A stretch of DNA of 64,000 bases from JAFEBO01 sp044221315 (GTDB taxonomy: Bacteria; Planctomycetota; Phycisphaerae; Phycisphaerales; UBA1924). Position numbers and translations under genes: made by a program. Numbering within the stretch: the stretch's first letter is position 1; every line of letters starts with the position of its first letter. Positions 16,186-24,824 of the stretch are shown here, piece by piece. The notes beneath the pieces were generated by a model that was not told the origin of the DNA, did no database searches, and saw nothing but the letters and a program-made list of their open reading frames with translations. The DNA lies in the NCBI GenBank assembly GCA_044221315.1, contig JBGAPK010000004.1, forward strand, positions 1-64,000, read 5' to 3'.

Positions 16186-17013
16186 TTACTGAGCGGCGCC
16201 CTGGGCCACTTCGGCCGAGGCGATCTCGCCGGCGCGGGTCTGGGGCCGACGGCTGCTGCGCCGGGGCTGATCGCGGCCGGGGCCGGACGACGAATCATCG
16301 CCGCCGCCACCGCCCTCGCCCGCGGGCGTGCGCTGCTGGCGGCCGTCGACAACGGCCAGGCAGAGTTCGCGGACAATGACGTCGATCGACTTCATCGAGT
16401 CGTCGTTGCCCGGGATCGGGATATCAACCAGCTCCGGATCACCGTCGGTGTCGATGAGGGCGATGGTCGGAATGCCCAGCTTGCGGGCTTCCTTGAGGGC
16501 GGTAACCTCGTGCTTCACGTCGATGACAACGATCGCGCCGGGGAGCTTGTCCATCCTGCGGATGCCATCGAGGTTGCGCTTGATCTTGGCGAGCTCGCGC
16601 TTGAGCTGGCTCTCCATCTTCTTGGAGTAGCTGGCAAAGTTGTCCGAGTTCTGGATTGCCTCGAGCTCTTCGAGGCGCTTGAGGCGGAGGCGGATCGTAC
16701 GGAAGTTGGTGAGCGTGCCACCGAGCCAGCGCTCGGTCACGTAGTGCATCTTGGCGTCGCCGACGCGCTGCTCGAGCACGCTCTTGGCCTGACGCTTGGT
16801 GCCGACGAACACGACGTCCTTGCCGGCTCCGACGGTCTTGGCGATGTACTTCTTCGCCAGAAGGAGCCCCTTGACGGTCTCCTTAATATCGATGATGTGG
16901 ATGCCATTGCGCTTGCCGTAGATGTACGAACCCATCTTGGGGTTCCATCCGCTGGCGCGCTGGCCAAAGTGAATTCCGGCTTCAATAAGATCTTGAACGA
17001 GTGTGTTGGCCAT
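16186..17013 (-). CDS. rpsB: 30S ribosomal protein S2
   Basis: A 275-residue S2. The family signatures are LIEAGIHFGQRASGWNPKM at the N-terminus, FVGTKRQAK, RWLGGTLTNFRTI and the C-terminal IPIPGNDDS. Residues after about 225 form a low-complexity tail rich in Gly, Arg, Gln and Ser, an extension beyond the usual end. The start is ATG 17013 with GAGGTG 5 bases upstream. It is the first gene of the rpsB-tsf operon. Confidence 0.96.
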   Translation of the reverse strand: MANTLVQDLIEAGIHFGQRASGWNPKMGSYIYGKRNGIHIIDIKETVKGLLLAKKYIAKTVGAGKDVVFVGTKRQAKSVLEQRVGDAKMHYVTERWLGGTLTNFRTIRLRLKRLEELEAIQNSDNFASYSKKMESQLKRELAKIKRNLDGIRRMDKLPGAIVVIDVKHEVTALKEARKLGIPTIALIDTDGDPELVDIPIPGNDDSMKSIDVIVRELCLAVVDGRQQRTPAGEGGGGGDDSSSGPGRDQPRRSSRRPQTRAGEIASAEVAQGAAQ

Positions 17014-17210
17014 GGGCCACCTCTGAGCGTTGCAGCGACACCGGCGAGGTACGGATCGGTCGAAACCCCGACCGCACGGCCGGGCGTCCCGCGAACCTGC
17101 CCAAGGGCGCTTCGTGTTCGGACCGGGCGGAAGCCCGGACCGTCTTTTGATTCCGCTGGGGCGTCCGCAAAGAACGCCTGGGCCGAGCGCCGATCTGCGC
17201 CCGACACCGG

Positions 17211-17240
17211 ACTATAGGTTCGCACCCTCGGCACCGGCAA
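17211..17240 (-). promoter_or_regulatory. Probable sigma-70 promoter of rpsB-tsf
   Basis: On the minus strand TTGCCG (17240-17235) and TATAGT (17216-17211) are 18 bases apart, about 200 bases ahead of rpsB. The 277-base gap 17014-17290 also holds an imperfect GC-rich hairpin at 17120-17142 within the presumed leader. S2 often controls its own mRNA leader, but I see no known motif. Confidence 0.45.
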
Positions 17241-17290
17241 ATCTTCTGCGGCACTTCGAAACTTGAACCGGGACGGTCAAAGCTGTTCCG

Positions 17291-19006
17291 TCACCGGGGC
17301 GCCGCGGGATCGGGCTTGGGAGCCGTCGACGGAGCACCTGGAGGTGGCTGTTGGGCGTCCTCCGGGAGAGCGGTGTGCGGCGAGGAGACCTCTGACGGCG
17401 CCTTCCCGGGATCCGCGTATGGAGCCGGGTCCGGATTGGGTTTGTGCTCGACCCCAGGCTGGCCCTCGACCACAGCCGAAATGGTGCTGCTTGGGGTGAG
17501 ACTTGGCTTCCAGGCGTCGTTCTCGAGGTCTTCCCAGCCGCCGCCCAAGGACTTGTAGAGGGCGATCATGCTTGTTAGGGCGAGGCTGTGACTGATGACG
17601 GCCTGATCCTCGGCGTTGTAGAGGATGAGCTGATTGTCCAAGACCGTCCGGAAGTCGACGTTTCCGGTCTGGTAGAGGTCCTCGGCAAGGGCGACGGCGC
17701 GCTTGCTGGCGTCAACGGCGCGGACGAGAGCGCTGTAGCGCTGCTGCTCGCTGACCATTTGGAGGAGGGAAGACTCGACGTCTTCGAACGAGCCGAGCAC
17801 GACCTGCTCGTACTGGATCATCGCCTGCTCGGTGCGGGCGTCCTGGACTTGGATATTGGACTTGATTCGTCCCCAATCGAGCACGGGCCATCGGACACCG
17901 GGCGTGATGCTCCAGAAGCGGCTGCTCATGTCGAACCAGCTCCCGAATTGATTGGAACTGAAGCCCAGTGCCGCGGTGATGGAGAAGCTCGGGTAGAGAT
18001 CCGCCGTGGCAACGCCGATGCGAGCGGTCGACGCACCCAGTGCACGCTCGGCGGCGCGAATGTCCGGGCGGCGCTTGAGGAGTTCGGAGGGAAGGCCGAC
18101 GTTGACGATTGAGGGCGCGCCGGGGAGCGGTTTGGTCGGCGACAGCTCCTCCGCCAGCGTTCGTGGTGGCCTGCCCAAAAGCACGCTCAGCCTGTTGATC
18201 GAACGTTCGATGGCAGTCTTGATGGGGAAAATCTGGGCGCGCCGGTTTTCCAATTGGGCTTTGGCCTGCGCGACATCGAGTTCGCCGACCAGGCCGGCCT
18301 GGAAGCGGCTTTCGGTCAATTTGAGCGAATCTTCCTGAACCCTGACGGCGCGAGCGGTGACGTCAAGTCGCTCCTGCTGGCCCCGAAGCTCGACGTAGTT
18401 GCGACCGACCTCGGCGAGCAACTGGACCATCACGTCACGACGGTTTTCAATCGTCTGTTGAATGGTTGCGTCGGCGGCTTCGACTCCGCGAGCGGTTCTT
18501 CCCCAGAAGTCGATCTCCCACGCGGCATCGAAGCCGGCGGTGTAAAGGTCTGTGCCCTCCGAAGGCTGGAAGACACCAAGTCCTCCGGTATTGCCGACGG
18601 TGTTGCTGCTTGCGCGGCTGCGCGAGTAGGCGCCAGCGGCATCGACGGCGGGGAACCAGTCGGCGACGACGATGCCGCGGGCGGCGCGGGCTTCCTTGAC
18701 GCGTGATTGGGCGAGCTTGAGGTCGAGGTTCCCGGCGAGTGACCGGTTGACGAGCGAATCGAGCGTCGGATCTCCGAGCTGCTTCCACCACGCGGCGAGC
18801 TGGACGTCGCCGGGCGCGGGCAGGGACTTGACGTCGGGCGTGCCGGCCGGGGGCACCGCGCCGAACGCGCCCGGCGAATCGACGGCGGGCGGGCCTTCAT
18901 AATTCGGCCCGACCTTGCAGCCGGAGAGCGCGAGCGCCGTCCCGGCGAAAAACGCCAATGCCACCGTGCGCCGGAAAACAACACCAATCTGAGATCGCTG
19001 GATCAC
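17291..19006 (-). CDS. RND/ABC-type outer-membrane efflux lipoprotein (NodT/OprM family)
   Basis: A 571-residue TolC-type outer-membrane factor. The signal peptide ends in the lipobox LSGC, so Cys 30 should be lipidated. The two characteristic halves, each with long helices, can be seen: the first begins DVQLAAWWKQLGDPTLDSLV, and the second includes LGRPPRTLAEEL and SELLKRRPDIRAAERALGAS, the family hallmark. The last 80 or so residues are a Pro-rich tail not needed for the channel. The start is GTG 19006, overlapping the upstream stop as GTGA. It would form the outer-membrane exit for the adapter and ABC transporter encoded directly upstream. Confidence 0.9.
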   Translation of the reverse strand: MIQRSQIGVVFRRTVALAFFAGTALALSGCKVGPNYEGPPAVDSPGAFGAVPPAGTPDVKSLPAPGDVQLAAWWKQLGDPTLDSLVNRSLAGNLDLKLAQSRVKEARAARGIVVADWFPAVDAAGAYSRSRASSNTVGNTGGLGVFQPSEGTDLYTAGFDAAWEIDFWGRTARGVEAADATIQQTIENRRDVMVQLLAEVGRNYVELRGQQERLDVTARAVRVQEDSLKLTESRFQAGLVGELDVAQAKAQLENRRAQIFPIKTAIERSINRLSVLLGRPPRTLAEELSPTKPLPGAPSIVNVGLPSELLKRRPDIRAAERALGASTARIGVATADLYPSFSITAALGFSSNQFGSWFDMSSRFWSITPGVRWPVLDWGRIKSNIQVQDARTEQAMIQYEQVVLGSFEDVESSLLQMVSEQQRYSALVRAVDASKRAVALAEDLYQTGNVDFRTVLDNQLILYNAEDQAVISHSLALTSMIALYKSLGGGWEDLENDAWKPSLTPSSTISAVVEGQPGVEHKPNPDPAPYADPGKAPSEVSSPHTALPEDAQQPPPGAPSTAPKPDPAAPR

Positions 19007-20118
19007 TTCTTGCTCTCCGCTGAGTCGTTGGTTTGGTCTGAAGCCCTCGGCGTTGCCGGGCTCTTCGCCGAGGCTGCCCCTGCATCTATGTACACGTCCA
19101 TCTGCTGGCCGACGAAGACCGGAAGGTCTTTGGGATCGAAGGAAAAAAGCACCTGCAGCACACGTGTGTCCACCCGTTCGCTGGAGTCGCCGGTAAGAGA
19201 CCTCTTTGGAACGACATACGGCTCGAAGCGGACAAACTTGAGCGACGTTTTGATGTCGCGATTGCCCCGGAGATACCCCTCCGCGGAGGCGCCCGGCTTG
19301 ACCCGCCAGGCGTCGTTCTCGTCCACGTCAACCCGGACGTGCAGAGGCTCGACGGCGCCGAGCATCATGAGCGGGACGGCCATTGCCCCGGCGGTCGCGA
19401 ATTCGCCCGGGCGGACATTGACCTGAAGCACGCGACCGTTGATGGGGGCCCTGATGATCCGGCGTTCGATCTCGGTCTTCACCTGGCGAACGTTGGCCTC
19501 GGCGGCCTGCACCCTGGCCCGGGCCACCTCGATCTCCGGCTGCCATGCCCCGGCCTTGAGCAGCATGAGTTGAGAAGTCGCCTCGTCCAATCTGCCCTGA
19601 GCGATCTGCACGGCGAATCGCCGCCGGGACATTTCTTCTTCCGATCGGGCTCTCGGGTCGCTGATGCGTTCCATGATCGCGACCTGGTTCTTCAGATCCT
19701 CGACCGTGGCTTTCGCAGCCTGAACTCGCGCTTCGGCGGGCCCGATTTCCTCCGGGCGCGGCATCGATTCCAACTGCTTGACGGACTGGCGGGCCGTCGC
19801 AAGCTCGGCCTCGCGGACGCCCAATAGGGCTTCCTGATCGCGGCTGTCGAGCGTAAAGAGCACATCACCCTGCTTCGCCCGGTCGCCGACAACCACGTGC
19901 ACTTTCGCGACGGTGCCCGAGACCGGCGTGCCGATCCCGATATTCTGCGAACTCGATTCGATGATCCCCGAGCCGGCGACCCGCGAGTCGAAAGGCGAGC
20001 TTGGCGGTTCGACAACGGGCAGAGCGGGTGGCTTGGGCTGACTGCTTTTTACCACGATAAAGACCGCGAACAGCATCCCGGCGATGGCCAGCAGCGGGAC
20101 CAGAAATGTGCGGATCAT
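19003..20118 (-). CDS. Membrane-fusion (HlyD-type) adapter of ABC efflux pump
   Basis: A 371-residue periplasmic adapter. One N-terminal helix (about residues 5-23) anchors it. VSGTVAKVHVVVGDRAKQGDVLF is the first half of the lipoyl-like domain, a long helical hairpin follows (about residues 95-215, rich in Ala, Glu and Arg), and RAPINGRVLQVNVRPGEFAT is the second half. A beta-barrel domain closes the protein, ending in an Ala/Ser-rich tail. Such adapters bridge the inner-membrane transporter to the outer-membrane channel. The start is ATG 20118 with AGGAG 8 bases upstream. It lies between the ATPase and the channel gene. Confidence 0.9.
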   Translation of the reverse strand: MIRTFLVPLLAIAGMLFAVFIVVKSSQPKPPALPVVEPPSSPFDSRVAGSGIIESSSQNIGIGTPVSGTVAKVHVVVGDRAKQGDVLFTLDSRDQEALLGVREAELATARQSVKQLESMPRPEEIGPAEARVQAAKATVEDLKNQVAIMERISDPRARSEEEMSRRRFAVQIAQGRLDEATSQLMLLKAGAWQPEIEVARARVQAAEANVRQVKTEIERRIIRAPINGRVLQVNVRPGEFATAGAMAVPLMMLGAVEPLHVRVDVDENDAWRVKPGASAEGYLRGNRDIKTSLKFVRFEPYVVPKRSLTGDSSERVDTRVLQVLFSFDPKDLPVFVGQQMDVYIDAGAASAKSPATPRASDQTNDSAESKK

Positions 20119-20169
20119 GCCATGACTCCTGTAACTGACCGGGCGGGCGCCCCTTCGCCGGGTCGGCCG

Positions 20170-20952
20170 CTAGTCGGACTGCTTGCTCCCGAGATTCGGG
20201 CCGTACAACTCCTTCGCCGAGCCGACGATCTTGTCGACCATGCCGTCGTCCATGTGGGCGATGCGGTCGGCGAAGTCGAAGATGCGGTTGTCGTGGGTGA
20301 CGACCACAAGCGATCGGTTGCCGGCCATCGCGACGCCCCTGAGCAGTTCGAGCACCTTGTGCCCCGTCTCGTGATCCAGCGCGCTCGTCGGTTCGTCGCA
20401 GACGATCAGGCGCGGGTCGTGCACGAGGGCCCGTGCGATCGCCACTCGCTGCTGCTGCCCACCCGAAAGCCGGTTGGGCGTGTCGTTGACGCGGTCTCCC
20501 AGCCCGACGGTCGCGAGAATCTCCCTGGACTTGCGAATCGCGGCCTGACGGCCGGCGCCGTTGAGCAGCAAAGGCACCGAGACGTTTTCCGCGATCGTCA
20601 GCGTCGGGATCAGGTTGAACGACTGAAAGACGAATCCGATCGTCTGCCCTCTGAACCGTGTCCGCTCGCGAGATGAAAGCGCGGAAAAGTCCTTGCCGAA
20701 GACGGAGCACTCGCCCCCGTCGCGGTCGAGAACGCCCGCAACCACGCTGATGAGCGTTGTCTTGCCGCAGCCAGACGGGCCGACGAGCATGAGCAGTTCA
20801 CCCTCATAGACATCAAGATCGATGCCGCGGAGGGCTCGCACGGCCGACTGTCCGGTGCCGTAATTCTTCGTGACATTCCGGCAGCGCACGGCGAGACCTC
20901 GTGCGGCGAGGCCGTTCTGGCCGGGAGCGGGCTGGGATGCGGAGACGGTCAT
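20170..20952 (-). CDS. ABC transporter ATPase (MacB/LolD/DevA type)
   Basis: A 260-residue ATPase. Walker A is GPSGCGKTTL, the Q-loop region is IGFVFQSFNLIPTLT, the signature is LSGGQQQRVAIARAL, Walker B is RLIVCDEPTSALD, and the switch His lies in VVVTHDNRIF. This subfamily powers mechanotransmission-type transporters with FtsX-like permeases, moving lipoproteins, glycolipids, peptides or drugs. The start is ATG 20952, 6 bases from the previous permease stop. It is the shared ATPase for the two permeases encoded upstream. Confidence 0.93.
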   Translation of the reverse strand: MTVSASQPAPGQNGLAARGLAVRCRNVTKNYGTGQSAVRALRGIDLDVYEGELLMLVGPSGCGKTTLISVVAGVLDRDGGECSVFGKDFSALSSRERTRFRGQTIGFVFQSFNLIPTLTIAENVSVPLLLNGAGRQAAIRKSREILATVGLGDRVNDTPNRLSGGQQQRVAIARALVHDPRLIVCDEPTSALDHETGHKVLELLRGVAMAGNRSLVVVTHDNRIFDFADRIAHMDDGMVDKIVGSAKELYGPNLGSKQSD

Positions 20953-20958
20953 GGTGCG

Positions 20959-22119
20959 TTATCCCTTGAAAACCACCGCGGGCTCGAGCGAGATCACCTT
21001 TCGCACGCTGAGCATGGCGGCCAGCATGCAGATGATCACGACGGCGCCGCTCGAGACCACCAGGAGCTGCCAGGTGAGCCAGAATGCAAGTTGCGTTTCT
21101 TTCATCGAGGAACCGAACACGGTCGCCGCGCCGACGCCGATGCCGAACCCGATGGCGCCCACCATGAGCGCCTGCAGCAGGATCATCCCCATGAGCATCG
21201 TGTCGCCGGTTCCCATTGCCTTGAGCGTGCCCAGGAACTTCAGATTGTCGATCGTGAACGAGTAGAACATGAAACCGGTGATCAGCGTCCCGACCAGGAA
21301 GCCCAGCGAGACGGCGATGCCGAAGTTGATCGGAATGCCGGTGTACTTGAGGTAGTAGTTGACGGTGAGCATCTTGAACTGCTGCGACGTGTACGCGGCA
21401 AGGCCGGTTCGCTCGGAGATTCGCCTGCAGAGCTCGTCCAGATTCTGGCCCGGCGCCGCCTTGACGAGAACGAAGGAGAGCAGTTTGCGTTCCTTGGGTG
21501 CGAACGTCACGGCGCGGGAGTAGGTTGTGTATAGGTTTGGCTGGGATTGGAATGTTCGCGAACCTTTGGAGATGCCCACAACGACCGCGCGGTGATCGTT
21601 CAATTCCAGCGTGTCGCCGATCTTGAGCGGGGTCTTCGGCGATTTCGGAGTCGGCCCCGGCTTGGCCAATTTGTCCGTCGCGCCGTCCAGGTCGACGATG
21701 ACCGAATCCGACGTGCGCAGGTCCGCGAGGCGACCCTCGACCATCTGACCCGGGCCGCCGACGAGAGATGCGTCGTCGAGCCCGTAGAGATTGCAGTTCT
21801 GGAAGAGTCCGTTGTCCATGCGGGCGCGGATGAGCCCCTTGTAGAGCGGCACCGCGAATCCGACGCCCGGCACGCCGCGGACTTCGAAGAGCTTGGTGTC
21901 GGTGAGCGGCTTGGTGTCGTCGATGAATTGGACTTTGCGGTCCATCACCCAGATGTCCGGGTAGTTCATGTCGGTGATGACGCCGAACGTGCGTGCCATG
22001 AGCCCGACGAAGATCGCCCCCTGCTGGGTGATCACCAGGGACGCCAGAGTGACGCCCATCACGATGCCGAAGAATTTGGCTTTGTCGTTGAAGAGCATTT
22101 TGAGGGCGAGGATGTACAT
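20959..22119 (-). CDS. FtsX-like ABC permease (DevC-like), second copy
   Basis: A 386-residue permease. The first helix follows MYILALKMLFNDKAKFFGIV, then a large periplasmic domain (about residues 40-255), then three helices near the C-terminus (about residues 262-385), the classic FtsX/MacB layout. It is a paralogue of the next gene upstream, from the opening ALKML through the NDRAVV/NDHRAVV motif to the final EPxVVFK. The start ATG 22119 gives the same N-terminus as the paralogue. The open frame extends to 22176 but would overlap the upstream gene. The two permeases probably form a heterodimer, a DevC-like arrangement. Confidence 0.88.
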   Translation of the reverse strand: MYILALKMLFNDKAKFFGIVMGVTLASLVITQQGAIFVGLMARTFGVITDMNYPDIWVMDRKVQFIDDTKPLTDTKLFEVRGVPGVGFAVPLYKGLIRARMDNGLFQNCNLYGLDDASLVGGPGQMVEGRLADLRTSDSVIVDLDGATDKLAKPGPTPKSPKTPLKIGDTLELNDHRAVVVGISKGSRTFQSQPNLYTTYSRAVTFAPKERKLLSFVLVKAAPGQNLDELCRRISERTGLAAYTSQQFKMLTVNYYLKYTGIPINFGIAVSLGFLVGTLITGFMFYSFTIDNLKFLGTLKAMGTGDTMLMGMILLQALMVGAIGFGIGVGAATVFGSSMKETQLAFWLTWQLLVVSSGAVVIICMLAAMLSVRKVISLEPAVVFKG

Positions 22120-22141
22120 CTTTCGAGGGTACTGCGGATGC

Positions 22142-23296
22142 TCAGGCCTTGAAGACCACACCGGGTTCGAGGACAAGGACCCTCCGGATGCTTAGCCCGG
22201 CCGCGAGAAGGCAGATGATGACTATGGCCCCGCCGCACACGACGAGCAACTGCCACGGAAGGCTGAAGGCGAGCGAACTGCCGCCGATCGCCGCGCCGAA
22301 TGAGGCGGCGCCACCGACGCCGATCCCGTAGCCGATCAGCCCGACGATCGCGGCCTGTGCGAGCACCATCAGCACAAGCGTGCGATTGGATGTGCCCAGG
22401 GCCTTGAGAGCACCGAAGTAGCGGAGATTCTCCATGGTGAAGTTGTAAAAGGTCTGGCCCGCGACGACCGTGCCGACCACGAAACCCAGAGCGATGGCGA
22501 TCCCGAAGTTGATCAGAATCCCCGTCTTCTCGAGGATGTACATCGCCGTGAGCCGTTTGAAGGCCGCCTCGGAGTACGCACGCAGCCCGGTGCTGCCCTC
22601 GATCCGCCTGGCAAGCTCGTCGAGGTTCTGTCCCGGGGTGGCCTTGACCAGCACGAAGCTCAACTGCTTGCGTTCGCTCGGCGAGTAGGAGATGGCACGC
22701 GAGTAGGTCGTGTAGATGACCGGATCCCAGAAGAAGCTCGGGTTGATCTTGAAGGTGCCCGCGACCACGGCCCGGCGGTCGTTCAGCTCAAGCACATCTC
22801 CGGTCGAGAGCTTCGTCCTGAGCCCGAAAGTGTCGGTCCAGCCGAGTTTGTCGCTGACGTCGGCCTGATCGACGAAAACCGCGTCGGCGAGCCGAAGGTC
22901 GGCCGCCTGTCCGCCCGAGATCGACGCCGGCGCACCAATCAGCGTTTCGTCGTCGACGCCGATGACGATACATCCGCGCCGGTGACCGTTGGGCAGGCGG
23001 AGCTTGGTAAAGGCCTTGAACATCGGGACGGCCCATTCGACGCCCTGGATGCCGCGCACGCGGTAGAGCTCCTGCTTAAGCATGGGCTTGCTGTCGGCGT
23101 GGTGCTCGAGGTCCGGATCGACAACCCACAGATCGGGGCTTGGCGTGTCCGAGACAAAGGAATACGTCCGTTCCATCAGGCCCAGGAAGACCGCGCCCTG
23201 CTGCGTGATGAGCAGCGAGGCGAAGGCCACCCCGACCAGGATGCCCAGATACCTGGCGCGGTCGCCGATCAGCATCTTCAGGGCGTAGCGGATCAA
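22142..23296 (-). CDS. FtsX-like ABC permease (DevC-like), first copy
   Basis: A 384-residue permease with one N-terminal helix, a large periplasmic domain and three C-terminal helices, as in its neighbour. It starts with MIRYALKMLIGDRARYLGIL. The codon is TTG 23296, overlapping the TetR stop as TTGA, so translation is likely coupled. The periplasmic domain has the paired GVEWAVPMFKAF and SDKLGWTDTFGL segments. It has diverged clearly from the second copy, so the duplication is not recent. Confidence 0.88.
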   Translation of the reverse strand: MIRYALKMLIGDRARYLGILVGVAFASLLITQQGAVFLGLMERTYSFVSDTPSPDLWVVDPDLEHHADSKPMLKQELYRVRGIQGVEWAVPMFKAFTKLRLPNGHRRGCIVIGVDDETLIGAPASISGGQAADLRLADAVFVDQADVSDKLGWTDTFGLRTKLSTGDVLELNDRRAVVAGTFKINPSFFWDPVIYTTYSRAISYSPSERKQLSFVLVKATPGQNLDELARRIEGSTGLRAYSEAAFKRLTAMYILEKTGILINFGIAIALGFVVGTVVAGQTFYNFTMENLRYFGALKALGTSNRTLVLMVLAQAAIVGLIGYGIGVGGAASFGAAIGGSSLAFSLPWQLLVVCGGAIVIICLLAAGLSIRRVLVLEPGVVFKA

Positions 23297-24021
23297 GCGA
23301 TCCTCCCGTTGCGCTTCGTCTTGACTCGCCCTCGCGCCCGGGCTTCGAGCCCTTCGAGTGCCGCGAGAGAAAAGGAGGTGATGTGATCGGTCAGGAAGTC
23401 AAGACCGAATGGAAAGCCGTCCTGCCGCTCCGCGTACAAACGCTTGATGAGAGCATTGCAGTGGTGGTAGTGGAGGGCCTGGCCTATGACGCTGGCCGCG
23501 CTCGCCTGAAGTTCATCGGCGTGAAGGCTGGGAGCCAATTCTCGCACGATGGCGCAGAGCGCGCCGAATTGCGGACGTACGCCCTCCTCGATAATCATCG
23601 CCAGTGCCGGAGTCGGCTCGGTCATTTCGCGAGAGATCAGGCGCCCGTGCCAGCGGGGTCGGCCGGGATCGAGCATCTTGGCGAGAAAGGCGCGGATGAA
23701 CGCCCTGAGTCTGGCCCGGGCCGAATCACCCGGCGAAAGGCCCCCGTCGTGCGGGTAATGCTCGATCGAGTATCGATGAGCGTGGCGCAGCGTCTCGATG
23801 TACAGCGTTTCCTTGTCGCGGAAGTGATAGTTGACCGCCGCGACGTTTGCGGCCGCGCGGGCGCAGATCTCGCGGACGGTAGCCTGAGCGAACCCGTGCT
23901 CGGCGAAGACCTCGCCGGCGGCCTCGATGAGGCGCGCACGGGTGTCGGGGCTGGCCTCCGGTTCGGCCGTCCGGGTTCGAGCCGGGCCCTGCTTGCGAGG
24001 ATTTGGACGCGCCCTTGTCAT
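23293..24021 (-). CDS. TetR-family repressor (CecR/YbiH-like)
   Basis: A 242-residue regulator. After a basic N-terminal arm, residues about 27-75 are a TetR helix-turn-helix: ARLIEAAGEVFAEHGFAQAT then VREICARAAANVAAVNYHF. The C-terminal domain (LRAFIRAFLAKM, then RLISREMTEPTPAL) resembles the CecR/YbiH group, which controls a neighbouring membrane-fusion and ABC export operon in other bacteria. The start is ATG 24021. It is the first gene of the efflux operon and overlaps the first permease by 4 bases. A palindrome lies just upstream of its start, so it probably represses its own operon until a ligand binds. Confidence 0.88.
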   Translation of the reverse strand: MTRARPNPRKQGPARTRTAEPEASPDTRARLIEAAGEVFAEHGFAQATVREICARAAANVAAVNYHFRDKETLYIETLRHAHRYSIEHYPHDGGLSPGDSARARLRAFIRAFLAKMLDPGRPRWHGRLISREMTEPTPALAMIIEEGVRPQFGALCAIVRELAPSLHADELQASAASVIGQALHYHHCNALIKRLYAERQDGFPFGLDFLTDHITSFSLAALEGLEARARGRVKTKRNGRIA

Positions 24022-24033
24022 CAAACGTCCGAT

Positions 24034-24049
24034 TCAAACGTATGTTTGA
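24034..24049. promoter_or_regulatory. Palindromic operator of the TetR-efflux operon
   Basis: TCAAAC-GTAT-GTTTGA is a perfect 6-bp inverted repeat with a 4-base centre, 13 bases upstream of the TetR ATG. It sits inside a wider partial dyad CGTCC (24026-24030) and GGACG (24051-24055), and another TCAAAC lies at 24021-24026. Size and position fit a TetR dimer site. Binding is inferred. Confidence 0.6.
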
Positions 24050-24179
24050 CGGACGGATGCCGCCCGTCAAGGGCGACGGCATGGATTTGGCCCGCGGCGT
24101 TTGATTCTTCACATTCCAGCCGCCAATGCTGATGCGTCAAGTCCATGAAAAAGGCGCCGATTGCTCGGCGCCCCTTCAA

Positions 24180-24253
24180 TACGGGCGGAAGGAGTCGAAC
24201 CTTCAACCTCCTGATCCGTAGTCAGGTGCTCTATCCAATTGAGCTACGCCCGC
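24180..24253 (-). tRNA. tRNA-Arg (ACG)
   Basis: On the minus strand the gene starts GCGGGCGTAGCTCAATTGG. The anticodon stem CCTGA/TCAGG closes the loop CTACGGA, giving anticodon ACG, whose A34 is normally edited to inosine to read CGN. The T-arm GAAGG/CCTTC is perfect. The first acceptor pair is G-U. CCA is not encoded. Confidence 0.93.
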
Positions 24254-24419
24254 AAGCGCCCGGGCGAAGGACCGTCCGGCAGGGGCAAGGATAGCGTGGG
24301 CCCCCGCAGCGGCAAGGTGGGCGGCGCACTTGATTCGGGCGATCGAAACGCGAATCATTCCGACCCGTTCCGGACGGCCCGTTCGGACCGGCCAGAACAC
24401 GTATTGACCAAGGAACACA

Positions 24420-24692
24420 ATGGCCCACTCGCTTTCCGCCCAGAAACGCGTCCGTCAGAACGAAGCCGCCCGTGCCCGCAACCGCTGGCGCCTCCGGACG
24501 ATGCGCGACGCGATCAAGGATTTCAACGAGAAGATCCTGCACGGCAGCGCCGCGGATGCGAAGGCCGCGATGTTGGTCGCTTCCAAGGCCATCGATCGGA
24601 CCGCCGCCAAGGGTGTCATCCACAAGAACCAGGCCGCCCGGCGCAAAAGCCGGCTGTCGCTCAAGCTCAAGACCAAGCAAACGGCCAAGTGA
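24420..24692 (+). CDS. rpsT: 30S ribosomal protein S20
   Basis: A 90-residue, Lys/Arg-rich helical protein. It begins MAHSLSAQKRVRQNEAARAR, matching the family's Ala-x-x-x-Ser-x-x-K-R-x-R-x-x start, and ends with the conserved IHKNQAARRKSRLSLKLK. S20 binds 16S rRNA early in 30S assembly. The start is ATG 24420 with AAGGA 6 bases upstream. It is a single gene closed by a strong terminator. Confidence 0.95.
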   Translation: MAHSLSAQKRVRQNEAARARNRWRLRTMRDAIKDFNEKILHGSAADAKAAMLVASKAIDRTAAKGVIHKNQAARRKSRLSLKLKTKQTAK

Positions 24693-24718
24693 TCGGGATT
24701 TTTTCGAATGTCCACCAG

Positions 24719-24750
24719 CGACCACTCGGAAGAGTGGTCGGTTTGTTTTT
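24719..24750 (+). terminator. Rho-independent terminator of rpsT
   Basis: CGACCACTC-GGAA-GAGTGGTCG is a perfect 9-bp stem with a 4-base loop, followed by GTTTGTTTTT. Confidence 0.9.
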
Positions 24751-24824
24751 GTGGGAGCGAGTCTGGACGCGGTGTTTTTGAGCCGGCGGCGCGGGCTGGC
24801 TGATAGGCTTGGTCGGGAGTGACA

